A DNA stretch of 26,009 nt from Planctomycetota bacterium (GTDB lineage Bacteria > Planctomycetota > Phycisphaerae > FEN-1346 > JAACEH01): the NCBI GenBank assembly GCA_016935955.1, contig JAFGPY010000440.1, positions 1 to 26,009 of the forward strand, in the 5' to 3' direction. A program made the position numbers and the translations under genes. This document shows positions 16,933-25,443 of the stretch, one piece after another. Position 1 is the stretch's first letter, and every line of letters begins with the position of its first letter. Under the pieces are notes generated by a model. That model was not told the origin of the DNA and did not search any database. It worked only from the letters and a program-made list of their open reading frames with translations.

Positions 16933-18177
16933 CTACTTCCAGCCCATCGCCTCGGCCATCTCCGCCACGAGTGCGAAGTAGGCCATGGTGTGGCACGTGC
17001 TGCTCATCGGCAGAATCCGCGCGCCGTAGCCCGGCACGTCCACCGAGGCGTCGGCCGGCCGCCAGGGCAGGTCGAGCCAGATGAAATCCTTGTGATCGGC
17101 GAGCGACGCCGGCCGCCCATAGGGCGACGAGTGCACCAGGCGGATGCCGCGCTTCAGAATTGCCTGAATGGCCTGCACGTTCACGGGCGCGTAGCCCAGG
17201 TGGACCGCCACGTCGCCGCTGCGCAACGTGCGCGGCAGGGCCTTCCGCAAGTCGCTGAACGAGTAGCCCCACTCCACCGGGTAGCTGCCGTCCTCGGGCC
17301 TCTCGAGAATCGTCGGATAGCTGTGCCCCACGGCCACCACCCAGATGCGGCGGCCGGCCTGCTTGGCTTCGGCCATCCACTGTCCGGCCTTGGCCAGCAG
17401 CGGCAACTGCCCCTGGAGCGTCTTCAGGTGACCCTCGGCGATGTCCAGGAACGATCCGGCGGCGTATCCCGGCGGCAACGGCGGAATGTACACGTCGCGG
17501 TGGAAGAACGGCGCGAACCACGGCTCGCTCAGGTTGTGGTGCTCGACGAAGCTCGAGTTGCGGGCCAGGGCGCCTTCCAGCCAGACGCTCATGTAGATCG
17601 TCGGCATCCTGCCGGCGCGGATACAGGCCGTGATCATCTCGCCCGTGGTCATCCAGCCGCGGACGAACTGGTCGAAGTGCCGCAGGCCCGCCAGCGGCCG
17701 CAGATCGCCCAGACCGTAGAGACCTTCGTCGGCCTTCGCCCCGCCCGTGAAGGCGGCGACGCGGCACGCGGAGCCCAGGACCTCCAGCTCGTCCTCGCGG
17801 CCGTTGACGAAGATCTGGGCCTTGCTCCGCATCATCTGCATGAGCTTCTCGTCCTTGCGCGGATCGTAGCCGCGGGGACCGGGCAGGGCGATGTAGGCCA
17901 CGTCGGTCTTCTTCGACGGTCGCAGGCCCGGCTCGCGGACGATGCCCATGAACCCGCCCGCGCGGCCGCCGATCTCGCTCGGCCAGAACTTGGCCACGCT
18001 CGGCGTGAAGAGCCGCCCCCCGGCCAACATGGGCGCAGCCATCTTCTCGCCCACGGTGGTCAGGTGTGGAATGTCGGCCCGGATGGACCGCACGCGGGAT
18101 TGAACCAGATCGAGATAACGTGCGGCCGGGCTCGCGGCCCCGGCCGACGCGGCACTACGCTTGGCCATCTTTGTCAT
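16933..18177 (-). CDS. SIS-like protein, second gene of a tandem pair
   Basis: This 414-aa protein of unknown function is read 31 nt after the shorter SIS gene. Two regions recall the neighbouring protein: an N-terminal EIGGRAGGF that parallels its EMFFRAGGL, and a C-terminal stretch LRSGDVAVHLGYAPVNVQAI then LKRGIRLVHSS that parallels the SIS phosphosugar-binding core. It may therefore be an enlarged, diverged paralogue, perhaps forming a hetero-complex. It has no signal peptide or membrane segment. Starts at 18177 and 18168 are both possible; neither has a strong ribosome site. The substrate is unknown, and the SIS assignment is weaker than for its neighbour. Confidence 0.72.
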   Translation of the reverse strand: MTKMAKRSAASAGAASPAARYLDLVQSRVRSIRADIPHLTTVGEKMAAPMLAGGRLFTPSVAKFWPSEIGGRAGGFMGIVREPGLRPSKKTDVAYIALPGPRGYDPRKDEKLMQMMRSKAQIFVNGREDELEVLGSACRVAAFTGGAKADEGLYGLGDLRPLAGLRHFDQFVRGWMTTGEMITACIRAGRMPTIYMSVWLEGALARNSSFVEHHNLSEPWFAPFFHRDVYIPPLPPGYAAGSFLDIAEGHLKTLQGQLPLLAKAGQWMAEAKQAGRRIWVVAVGHSYPTILERPEDGSYPVEWGYSFSDLRKALPRTLRSGDVAVHLGYAPVNVQAIQAILKRGIRLVHSSPYGRPASLADHKDFIWLDLPWRPADASVDVPGYGARILPMSSTCHTMAYFALVAEMAEAMGWK

Positions 18178-18208
18178 CCCATTCGCAGGGGGCCGGTCGG
18201 CCCGTTGA

Positions 18209-18970
18209 CTACAGGTCCTTCACTCGGTGCACGTACCGTTCGATGAGTCGGGCGTTGAACTCGTCGCCGCCCGGCAGGTTGGCGCTGCGGAAGATCGGCG
18301 GCTCCAGGCCGCGGGCGACCATCTCGGCGACGGCCTCCATCACCATGCGGTGGGCGATGTAGGCGTCCACCTGCGTCGAGGTCGGCGCGATCGGCACGTC
18401 GAAGCCCTCGACCATGAAGTCGGCGTCGCCGTAAGGGTTCTCGTCGTCGATGCACAGGTCCGCGTAGTCGAAGACGTGTTTCTTGTTGGGATGGCGGATG
18501 TGGTGGTCCTTCGGGAGCTTCTGGCGCCAGTCGTTCGAGCTGATGGCGATGATCTTCGCCCCGCGCTTCTTGGCCTCGTCGGCGGCGTCGATCGTCGTCG
18601 GGTTCATGCCGATGTTGTGGAACAGGATCAGCAGGTCGCCTTCCGACACGCCGTAGTAGCGGATCAGGCAGTTGGCGTACCCGGTCGTCCGCTCCACCTC
18701 CAGGTACTTCAGTGCCTGGCAGTAGGGACTGATGTCGTGGCCCATGATCGGATTGACGTTGGCCAGCCCGCCGGCCCGGAAGAACATCTCGCAGATCATC
18801 AGGCAGGTGTGCCCGCCGCCGGCATAGACGTGCACCAGCCGATCTTCCGCGTAAGCGTCGGCGATCATCGCCCCAGCCTTGCCGAAGTTCTCGGCCTGGT
18901 GCTTCTCGACCGAAGCGACCTTGGCCTGGACGTTCGCCAGATACGCCTGTCCTCGTTGCTTCGCACCCAT
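18209..18970 (-). CDS. SIS domain phosphosugar-binding protein (COG4821/UPF0309-like)
   Basis: The 253-aa cytoplasmic protein matches the COG4821/UPF0309 type. HVYAGGGHTCLMICEMFFRAGGL aligns with the family motif around GHSH and FYRAGGL, and EAKKRGAKIIAISSNDW matches the second half of the SIS fold. Relatives are thought to bind or isomerise phosphorylated amino sugars. The loop that usually reads like SNSGRN reads HNIGMN here, so the phosphate-binding Ser is absent. The ATG at 18970 is chosen over 18988 because AGGGAG sits at the right distance in front of it. It is the first gene of a two-gene transcript. Confidence 0.85.
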   Translation of the reverse strand: MGAKQRGQAYLANVQAKVASVEKHQAENFGKAGAMIADAYAEDRLVHVYAGGGHTCLMICEMFFRAGGLANVNPIMGHDISPYCQALKYLEVERTTGYANCLIRYYGVSEGDLLILFHNIGMNPTTIDAADEAKKRGAKIIAISSNDWRQKLPKDHHIRHPNKKHVFDYADLCIDDENPYGDADFMVEGFDVPIAPTSTQVDAYIAHRMVMEAVAEMVARGLEPPIFRSANLPGGDEFNARLIERYVHRVKDL

Positions 18971-19059
18971 CCTCGTGCTCCCTTTCAATCGGCTTGCGAC
19001 GCTGTGTGTCGCCTGCCGGGCGGAGCATCCGGCCCTCGGCCACAGGACGACGGAGGCTG

Positions 19060-19088
19060 ACTATACCCTGCGGGCCGTTGGAGGACAA
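19060..19088 (-). promoter_or_regulatory. Candidate promoter of the SIS gene pair
   Basis: On the minus strand, TTGTCC (19088-19083) and TATAGT (19065-19060) are 17 bp apart, matching 4/6 and 5/6 of the consensus, about 90 bp upstream of the SIS start at 18970. Confidence 0.4.
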
Positions 19089-19160
19089 GACTCTGCGCGT
19101 GGCCCTCTCGCGGAGATGCGCAGCTCGACTCTTGCCGTCCTGGGCCTTTGTGATATGGGA

Positions 19161-19679
19161 ATGCGACTGGTCGGCATTGTGGCGGCAGTGGGAGTATGTG
19201 TATGTGGTGTTGCATGGGGCGTGGTGCCATCGTCAGACCGGGACCTTGATGCCGTGCGAGGACTTGCAGATAAGTGGCCGTGCTGTCTGAAGGGCGAGGC
19301 GGGGGCCTGCGCATGGCCCGACGGCGTGACTCCCGCGATGGTGGAAACGAATGCGTGCGTCGCGGTTGCCGTGCCCGACAAGCCCGGTGAAACAGAATGT
19401 GCTGCGACGGCCGTGGGCAAAGCATGTATCACTATCGCGGAAACCACGAAACCCCACGACACCTGTCCGTTGGATGGGCCGGATAATACGTACTCGTGCG
19501 GCATCGACACAGAGCATCCGACGTGGTGCCTCAAGTACTACGCCGGGGGAACGTGCCAAACATTGGTGCAACTGTATGCCAAGAAGGGATGCACGTGTCA
19601 GAAGCTGGGCGACAATCCGGTGACGGGCGGACGGCGCGAGGTCTGCACGGAGGCAAGCAAGGAATGTCCGAAGCCCTAG
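19161..19679 (+). CDS. Small exported protein with 14 cysteines
   Basis: I do not recognise a family. From the ATG at 19161 the product is 172 aa, with a signal-peptide-like N-terminus (MRLVGIVAAVGVCVCGVAWG). The mature part, about 150 residues, holds 14 cysteines, including WPCCLKG, CTCQ near the end and several C-x(9-12)-C spacings. The even number suggests a disulfide-stabilised extracytoplasmic protein, or metal binding. The frame also has ATGs at 19116 and 19155; none has a good ribosome site, so the start is uncertain. It lies 168 bp upstream of the C39-DUF1573 gene on the same strand and may be a substrate or partner of that protein, which is inference from proximity. Confidence 0.6.
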   Translation: MRLVGIVAAVGVCVCGVAWGVVPSSDRDLDAVRGLADKWPCCLKGEAGACAWPDGVTPAMVETNACVAVAVPDKPGETECAATAVGKACITIAETTKPHDTCPLDGPDNTYSCGIDTEHPTWCLKYYAGGTCQTLVQLYAKKGCTCQKLGDNPVTGGRREVCTEASKECPKP

Positions 19680-19771
19680 AACTGAGCGTCGCGGAACACG
19701 GCAGGCGGGGGAACTGAAATGCGCCGTAGGCTGGTACGGGCGGAGGCTTGGGCAGCCGGCCGTATGGGCTG

Positions 19772-19800
19772 TTGACGCGCCACCGGTGCCGCGAGATACT
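19772..19800 (+). promoter_or_regulatory. Candidate promoter of the C39-DUF1573 gene
   Basis: TTGACG (19772-19777) and GATACT (19795-19800) are exactly 17 bp apart, 48 bp upstream of the start codon. If real, this gene can be expressed separately from the Cys-rich gene. Confidence 0.4.
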
Positions 19801-19847
19801 CACCGAAGGCAGTGGATGCTGCAAAAGTGTTCTGAAAGGGGCTGGGC

Positions 19848-22217
19848 ATGCGCGCCTATCGTGTTGCCGCCGTCGTAATCCTGATATGTGTTCTCGGCCA
19901 ACCGTGCTTCGCCGAGACGGACCCGGCGACCGTGGCGACGCTTCGTCAGGGCATTGGCCATGCAGAGCGGCAACTCCGAAATCTCCGCGTGGAAGGCACC
20001 GGACGCACAGAAACGTGGAACGCCGACCAAGGCGCCTGGGAGTATGGCGGCGAGTCCGCGGCGACGGTGTGGTACACGGGCATCCCCGGAAGTAAAGCTC
20101 GTGTCGACTACCGCAAGCAGGTGTGTCGTTGGATTGACGGGCCGGAGCCCTTTTCAGAGGACAGTTTCTCCGCAGCATTCAACGGCCGAGTGGGACAGGT
20201 GCTGTACACGCGGCAAGGTTCGCGCACGCGCCCGGTGACGGTGCTCGAGGGTACCATCACAGGCGAACGTCCGATGTACATTGCGGCCGGTGCTGGGCTT
20301 GTCTCACAGTGGAACTTCTCGCTCTACGGCTTCCTCGATCGTGAAGGGGAACGAGTGTCCGTCATCTTCGACGAGAAGGGCAAAGAACTTGACGTCGAAA
20401 ACAGAGTATTCAATGATACGCCCGTCATCGAATTGGCCATCAGCAAGGGCAAGGCGGCCAGCAAACTGTACCTTGATCCCGCCCGCAACTACGCGTTGAT
20501 CGGCTACGAGGTCGTGAACGCTAATGGCGTGGTCGTGGAACGACGTTTGGTGAATGAACTGCGAGAGTGCGCCCCCGGCATCTATTATCCAGTGAAGTCC
20601 ACCCGCGAGCTGTACGAAGACTCCGGTGTTCCAAGGTCTCGTACCCGTTACGAGGCGACCGCAGTCGTTGTGAATGACCCCGGCTTCAATGAGAACGTGT
20701 TCTCAATCACGTGGCCTCCAGGAACGTATGTCGTTGACCAAACCACGGGCATCGGGTTCCGCGTGGAGCAACTGCCGGAGGATCTGGACCTTGCGATTGA
20801 CGATCAGGTCCTGCGTGTTCAGTCGACGCTTGAGGCCATCGCGGGCAGTGACGACCAAGCCCACACCCCTACCGGAGGCACGCCATCCGAGCCCGCTCTC
20901 CAAGCTGTGCAGGCCCCTGAGGTGTCGGTCTCGGACGGTAGGAACCGAACGATTTGGGTTGTTGTGCCATTGCTAGCTGTGCTCGCCGCGGTAATCGGGT
21001 TCATCGCGGTGAAGCAGCGCAGGTCGCGCGCTGGGCTGTTCGTTGTTGGGGTGTTTCTTCTCGTCCCATCGGTTGGTGCTGCAGTCGACTACCCCCTGGT
21101 GGCCGATGAGTTGGGATCGCAAAGGATCGAGAACTGTGGTGTCCGTGCATGCGCTTTCACCCTCAGGTTCTTCGGACGTGACATGAAACTCGCAGAGCTT
21201 GCCGAGCAATTGGCGGTGGGACTTCACTGGGAACGCGCGTGTTCCATGCGACAGCTCAAAGATGTCTTTGCGGCCGCCGGCTTGGTTGTTGTTGCTTACA
21301 AAGAGGCGACGCTTGAAGACATGGTGGAGAGATTGAACAACGGCGGGATCGGCATCATGCATGTCAATGTCCGCGGCAATCGTCTTGGGCATTACCACGT
21401 TCTGGCAGCGGTCTCCAAGGAGGTGCTACTGATAGACGCGGGAGCAAGGGAGGAGCGACTATCCCTGCCGGAGTTCTACGAGCGTTTTCGAAATCGCAAC
21501 ACCGGGTTCTTTCTTCACGTGTCCGAGGCGGACACTCGGGAAGCAAAGCGGGAGTACACGCTACGGGAGACCTTGATAGACGTTGATCTGGGAACGGTTA
21601 CGTCTGGCCAAGGACAACTGGTCGCAGAGATACCCGTACGCAATCCGCGCCGCGTTCCGTTGTCCATCACGGAAGCCAAGGGCAGTTGCAGCTGCTTCAT
21701 GGCTGCCCGTTTCAAGTCAGGCGGCACATCGGTTCCTTCCGGCGGCGCCGACATTCTGGAAATCGTGCATGATAGGGCGAAATTTGGCCTGGGGGACGTA
21801 CAACGTTCCGTCGTGGTCCTGCTAAAGGACACAGGCGAACATGCCGTTAGGATTATCCTGCGAGCCCATTTGGAGGGTGCGCGACGCGAGGAGAGAATTG
21901 CGTGGATTCCAGAGACGCTGGACTACGGGCTTGTTGACGATGTCGAAGATTTCAGAGTTCCGCAACGGATCACAATCATCTTGCCGCGCGACGTATCCAT
22001 TGTGAGAACCAGCACGAGTTCGGATCATGTGATCCTGGTCCAGAAGGAGGACGCCCCGGAACCAGAAACTGGAGAGACACACTTGCTTCATCGATACGAT
22101 GTCGTCTTGTCGGACATTCACGCAAGCCGCATTCAGGAGTCTGTCGTGTTTGAGCTGACGGAAGAGACGATGCCCAGGATCACCATTCCTATCAAGGGCG
22201 AACGGTCTGGCCCCTGA
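19848..22217 (+). CDS. Membrane protein with LolA-like N-terminus, C39-like papain domain and DUF1573
   Basis: This 789-aa protein has a signal peptide (VAAVVILICVLGQPCFA) after a good AAAGGGG ribosome site. Residues ~25-330 form a beta-rich exported domain that recalls LolA/outer-membrane lipoprotein-sorting folds, a loose resemblance. Two hydrophobic stretches follow at about 368-386 and 394-410. Then comes a C39-like domain: ENCGVRAC with Cys430, GHYH with His515/His517, and IDAG with Asp530, a plausible Cys-His-Asp triad. Gln is 5 residues before the Cys rather than the usual 6. From about 575 there is a DUF1573 domain (VRNPRRVPLSITEAKGSCSC), an Ig-like fold common in this phylum. C39 proteases trim secreted peptides, and relatives may be non-proteolytic. 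The Cys-rich neighbour is a candidate client. Confidence 0.82.
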   Translation: MRAYRVAAVVILICVLGQPCFAETDPATVATLRQGIGHAERQLRNLRVEGTGRTETWNADQGAWEYGGESAATVWYTGIPGSKARVDYRKQVCRWIDGPEPFSEDSFSAAFNGRVGQVLYTRQGSRTRPVTVLEGTITGERPMYIAAGAGLVSQWNFSLYGFLDREGERVSVIFDEKGKELDVENRVFNDTPVIELAISKGKAASKLYLDPARNYALIGYEVVNANGVVVERRLVNELRECAPGIYYPVKSTRELYEDSGVPRSRTRYEATAVVVNDPGFNENVFSITWPPGTYVVDQTTGIGFRVEQLPEDLDLAIDDQVLRVQSTLEAIAGSDDQAHTPTGGTPSEPALQAVQAPEVSVSDGRNRTIWVVVPLLAVLAAVIGFIAVKQRRSRAGLFVVGVFLLVPSVGAAVDYPLVADELGSQRIENCGVRACAFTLRFFGRDMKLAELAEQLAVGLHWERACSMRQLKDVFAAAGLVVVAYKEATLEDMVERLNNGGIGIMHVNVRGNRLGHYHVLAAVSKEVLLIDAGAREERLSLPEFYERFRNRNTGFFLHVSEADTREAKREYTLRETLIDVDLGTVTSGQGQLVAEIPVRNPRRVPLSITEAKGSCSCFMAARFKSGGTSVPSGGADILEIVHDRAKFGLGDVQRSVVVLLKDTGEHAVRIILRAHLEGARREERIAWIPETLDYGLVDDVEDFRVPQRITIILPRDVSIVRTSTSSDHVILVQKEDAPEPETGETHLLHRYDVVLSDIHASRIQESVVFELTEETMPRITIPIKGERSGP

Positions 22218-22350
22218 ACACGGTTTGTGTCTCGCGGCAGTGCCCACCTTGTTACATCGGTCGGCCGGTTCAGCCGGGCTATCGTTCCTTTTATCTGGGG
22301 CCTCAGACAAACAGCGACATTCGGCGCGCCGTCCGACCTTCGGCGTATGC

Positions 22351-25101
22351 TCAGCGGCCCACCTTCCGCGTGACCTCGCCGGCCAGGGCGTAGAGGTCCA
22401 GCGACCGCTTCTGCCAGTCGGCCGAGCCGACGTACCAGACGTGCCCGCTGACGCCGGCCGACCACCGCCAGCCGATCCCGTTCTGCCAGCCTGGGCCGGT
22501 GAGCTGCTGGTTGCTGAGGCTGTTCCAGAGGACCAGCATCCGCTCGTCGAGCAGCTCGCGGCAGCGCTTGGCCAGCGGCGCGCCCAGACGCGCAGCCATT
22601 TTTCCGTCGGTCAGGGCTCGCTCGATCACGATGCGGGCCTCGCACTCCTGGACGCCCTCACGGAAGGCCTCGAAGCGCGACGTCGCGACCGGCCCATTGG
22701 GTCCCGGGGCGAGCAGCGAGTTGCAGATGTTCAGGTTCATCCAGCGGCTCTCGGGAAAACGGTCCCAGACCCGCCCGCGACGCCGGCCGCGATTGTCCTT
22801 GACCACCGGCCAGTAGTCGGCGCCGATGCGGCCCATGCCGCGCTGCCCGCCCGTGATGTTCGACTCGCCCATCTGACGCCAGCGCGTCAGCGGATAGCTG
22901 TCCAGGTCCGTGTTGCGCTCGTAGGCCACGCGCAACGGGTCCCGCTGCCAGCCGTACATCGGCTCGTCGCCCCAGGCCTTGCCGTGGGTCACCACCTGGT
23001 CGGCGAACTGCGTGAACCAGACGCAGGCCTGGTAACCGATCGGCGACAGGCCGTGGAGCAACTGGTTGGGCTCGAAGCCGCCGTGACCGTGCGACACCCA
23101 CGGCAGGCCGCCGCTGAGGTCCTTCAGCAGGGCCACTTCCTCTTTCGACGGGTAGGCGTCGGTCACCATGCCGAGCATCATCGCGTCCTCGAGGCCGCGC
23201 CGCTTCATCCGTTGCCGCAGGGCGCCGAACAGCGGCTTCCACAGGGCCTTCGCCGCCGGCTCGAAGAACGTCGGTAGGTAGGCGCTGTCGGTCTTGCCGC
23301 TCTTGGGATCGAGCACCGTCACCAGCGGACCCGTGCCCATCTTCGCGGCCTGCTCAGGATCGAAACTGCCGACCATCCGCCGGTGGCCGCCGCCCTGGCC
23401 GGCCGTCGGGTTCTTCTTTGGGATCATGTACACGTCCCAGACGTTGAAGATCACGATCTTCGGCTTGCCCATGTGCTTCTCGGCCAGGTCCAGGTACTTG
23501 TCCATGATCGCGAAGTCGTGCTCGAAACGGTTGTTGCCCTTCTCCACCCAGCGGACCATCGACTCGTCGTTGCCCAGGTTCGCGTGGGCCAGGAGCGGCA
23601 CGTAGAGCACGCGGCTGCCCACCTGCCGCAGATGGTCGAAACTGCGGGCGATCAACTGCCAGTGCCGCTCGGACCACAGCGGCACGCCGTACTCCAGGGC
23701 CAGCGTGTCGGGCGACTGCATCAGCTCGACCCACGTCCGCCAGTCCTGCGCGTCCGGCAACGTCCAGTCGGCCACGGTCAGCTCGACCGGGACGGCCACC
23801 GGCTTCTCCCCGGCGACCGTGATGGTCACCGTGCCCTTGTAGAGGCCCGCCTTGGTCGCCTTGGGCACGTCCACCGTCACCCAGACGCCCACGACGTTCG
23901 CCGGCCCGCCGCGGCCTTCGCCCGAGCCGCCGGCCGGGGGCTCTTCCAGCAGCATGTCCATCAGCGCCGTGCGGCCGGGATAGGGACGGGGCAGCCCGTG
24001 GTACACCTGGTCCGTCAGGTGCTCCTCGCCCCAGGCGGCGGCGTACCGGACGCGGACGGCCGTCGCCGGAATCGAACCGCCGGGACCGGCCAGCGCGCCG
24101 GCCTTGGCCGCCAGGCGGCCCAGCGGCTTGGTCGAGCCGACGACCACCTTGCCCGAGAACGATCCGTTGGCGGCGCCGGTCAGCACGATGGGCCGCAACG
24201 GTTCGGCCGGATTGCCGAAATCGACGTCGAAGTCGCCCGCCAGGGGATTGCTGTTGAAGACCTGGAGCCCCTCGGGCCGCACGGCGCTGGAGACCAGGCC
24301 GTTGTCCGATGCGGCCGCCAGTTGCACGTCCAGGAGCTGGCAGGTGTACCACGTGAATTCGTACGGGAAATCCGCCCCGGGTGATTTCACCTTGCGGAAG
24401 TCATACGGCGTGCGAAGAATCTCCACGGCCACCACGTTCTCGCCGCGCCGCAACAGCGACGACGGAACAGCCACGTCCGACAACTCGCGCTGCCACGCCT
24501 TCCTGCGCTGTTCGGCGTCTGCGTCGGCCTTGCCGGAGGGTTTACCGTTCAGGTACGCGCCGTCGGGTGCGAGATAATCGTTCTGCCGCGTGATGAACGC
24601 CGACTCCGGGTAGTCCTTCACCGCCTTGGCCACACCGACCGCCACGTCGCCGCGCTTCAGCTCCTTGCCGTTCACGTAGACGATCGCGCCGCCATGGTAG
24701 GCCAGCGAGAGTTTCAGGGAACGGACCTTGGCCGGATCGGTCACGGTGAATCGTCCGCGAAGGCACAGCCGGGCCAGGCGCGGCGTCGTGCCGGCCCGCG
24801 ACGCCGGTCCGTAGAACCACGCCCTGTCGTCGAACTCCGGACGCGTCCAGTCGGCCGGCGGCTCGGGCGATTCCCAGTTCATCCACCGTTGCGGCATCTC
24901 GAGCGGCTTGGTTGACGAGCCCTGGCGCACCAGCGGCGGCTTCAGCGACTCGTGCAGCCGCCACGGGCTCGTCAGGTCGAGCACCGTAAACGTCCGGGCC
25001 TCGTTGCCCCCGCCGCGGCGCTGAGCGTCGGCGACAGGACCGGGAGCGATCAATAACAATGCGAACACGGCGGCGATGATGCAACATGTTTTGCCTGGCA
25101 T
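22351..25101 (-). CDS. Large exported protein, GH123/DUF4091-like (putative glycoside hydrolase)
   Basis: The ATG at 25101 is chosen because it has a GAGGAG ribosome site and a signal peptide (IIAAVFALLLIAPGPVADA); the frame itself is open further upstream. The 916-aa product has an N-terminal beta-sandwich that looks carbohydrate-binding (EFDDRAWFYGP, then LCLRGRFTV, IVYVNGKELKRGD and LRRGENVVAVEI). A middle Ig-like segment ends with VPVELTVADWTLPD. A large TIM-barrel-like domain follows, and RFEAFREGVQECEARIVIE near the end is very like the C-terminal DUF4091 signature. GH123 enzymes cleave N-acetylgalactosaminides. The substrate and the catalytic residues cannot be assigned here. It converges with the C39-DUF1573 gene. 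Confidence 0.78.
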   Translation of the reverse strand: MPGKTCCIIAAVFALLLIAPGPVADAQRRGGGNEARTFTVLDLTSPWRLHESLKPPLVRQGSSTKPLEMPQRWMNWESPEPPADWTRPEFDDRAWFYGPASRAGTTPRLARLCLRGRFTVTDPAKVRSLKLSLAYHGGAIVYVNGKELKRGDVAVGVAKAVKDYPESAFITRQNDYLAPDGAYLNGKPSGKADADAEQRRKAWQRELSDVAVPSSLLRRGENVVAVEILRTPYDFRKVKSPGADFPYEFTWYTCQLLDVQLAAASDNGLVSSAVRPEGLQVFNSNPLAGDFDVDFGNPAEPLRPIVLTGAANGSFSGKVVVGSTKPLGRLAAKAGALAGPGGSIPATAVRVRYAAAWGEEHLTDQVYHGLPRPYPGRTALMDMLLEEPPAGGSGEGRGGPANVVGVWVTVDVPKATKAGLYKGTVTITVAGEKPVAVPVELTVADWTLPDAQDWRTWVELMQSPDTLALEYGVPLWSERHWQLIARSFDHLRQVGSRVLYVPLLAHANLGNDESMVRWVEKGNNRFEHDFAIMDKYLDLAEKHMGKPKIVIFNVWDVYMIPKKNPTAGQGGGHRRMVGSFDPEQAAKMGTGPLVTVLDPKSGKTDSAYLPTFFEPAAKALWKPLFGALRQRMKRRGLEDAMMLGMVTDAYPSKEEVALLKDLSGGLPWVSHGHGGFEPNQLLHGLSPIGYQACVWFTQFADQVVTHGKAWGDEPMYGWQRDPLRVAYERNTDLDSYPLTRWRQMGESNITGGQRGMGRIGADYWPVVKDNRGRRRGRVWDRFPESRWMNLNICNSLLAPGPNGPVATSRFEAFREGVQECEARIVIERALTDGKMAARLGAPLAKRCRELLDERMLVLWNSLSNQQLTGPGWQNGIGWRWSAGVSGHVWYVGSADWQKRSLDLYALAGEVTRKVGR

Positions 25102-25184
25102 GACGTCTCCTCGTGCTGGATTTTCCGACGTACTTCCCATCGACCGCCGGACGGGTTCGCCCCTTCGCGTGACGATCGCGGCGC

Positions 25185-25214
25185 ATGATACCCGGCGGCA
25201 ACGGATTGTGCCAA
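25185..25214 (-). promoter_or_regulatory. Candidate promoter of the GH123/DUF4091-like gene
   Basis: On the minus strand, TTGGCA (25214-25209) and TATCAT (25190-25185), each 5/6 to consensus, are 18 bp apart and about 85 bp upstream of the start. In the 342-bp divergent gap (25102-25443) I see no gene. A lone TATAGT at 25355-25360 may be part of the promoter for the VIT gene but has no matching -35. Confidence 0.45.
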
Positions 25215-25443
25215 ACCGCACACGGTTAAACGCCGGTCGAGGGCCGAAAGGACCGCATGAATTGCGGTTGTCGCGCCGCGGTCGCGGTGCCGTTCGCTCC
25301 GGCCCGCGTGGCCGACGGGATTCCTGGAACCTGCGCGGGTGGCGGGCGTCTGAGTATAGTACGGTGAGTTGTCAGGCCAGGCCCGGCGGGAATAGGCCCG
25401 GACGCGGCTGGAGTGCGAAAACCCTTCTCTTGGAGGTTCGGCG

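Noticed and set aside
15941..17767. 608-aa minus strand open frame antisense to the Fe-S gene
   Set aside because: Low-complexity Arg/Gly/Ala composition, no domain, and it conflicts with the Fe-S protein and with the SIS-like frame.
16165..18246. 693-aa + strand open frame across the Fe-S gene end and the SIS genes
   Set aside because: It runs through three well-supported genes and an intergenic gap and is Arg/His/Ala-rich, a composition shadow.
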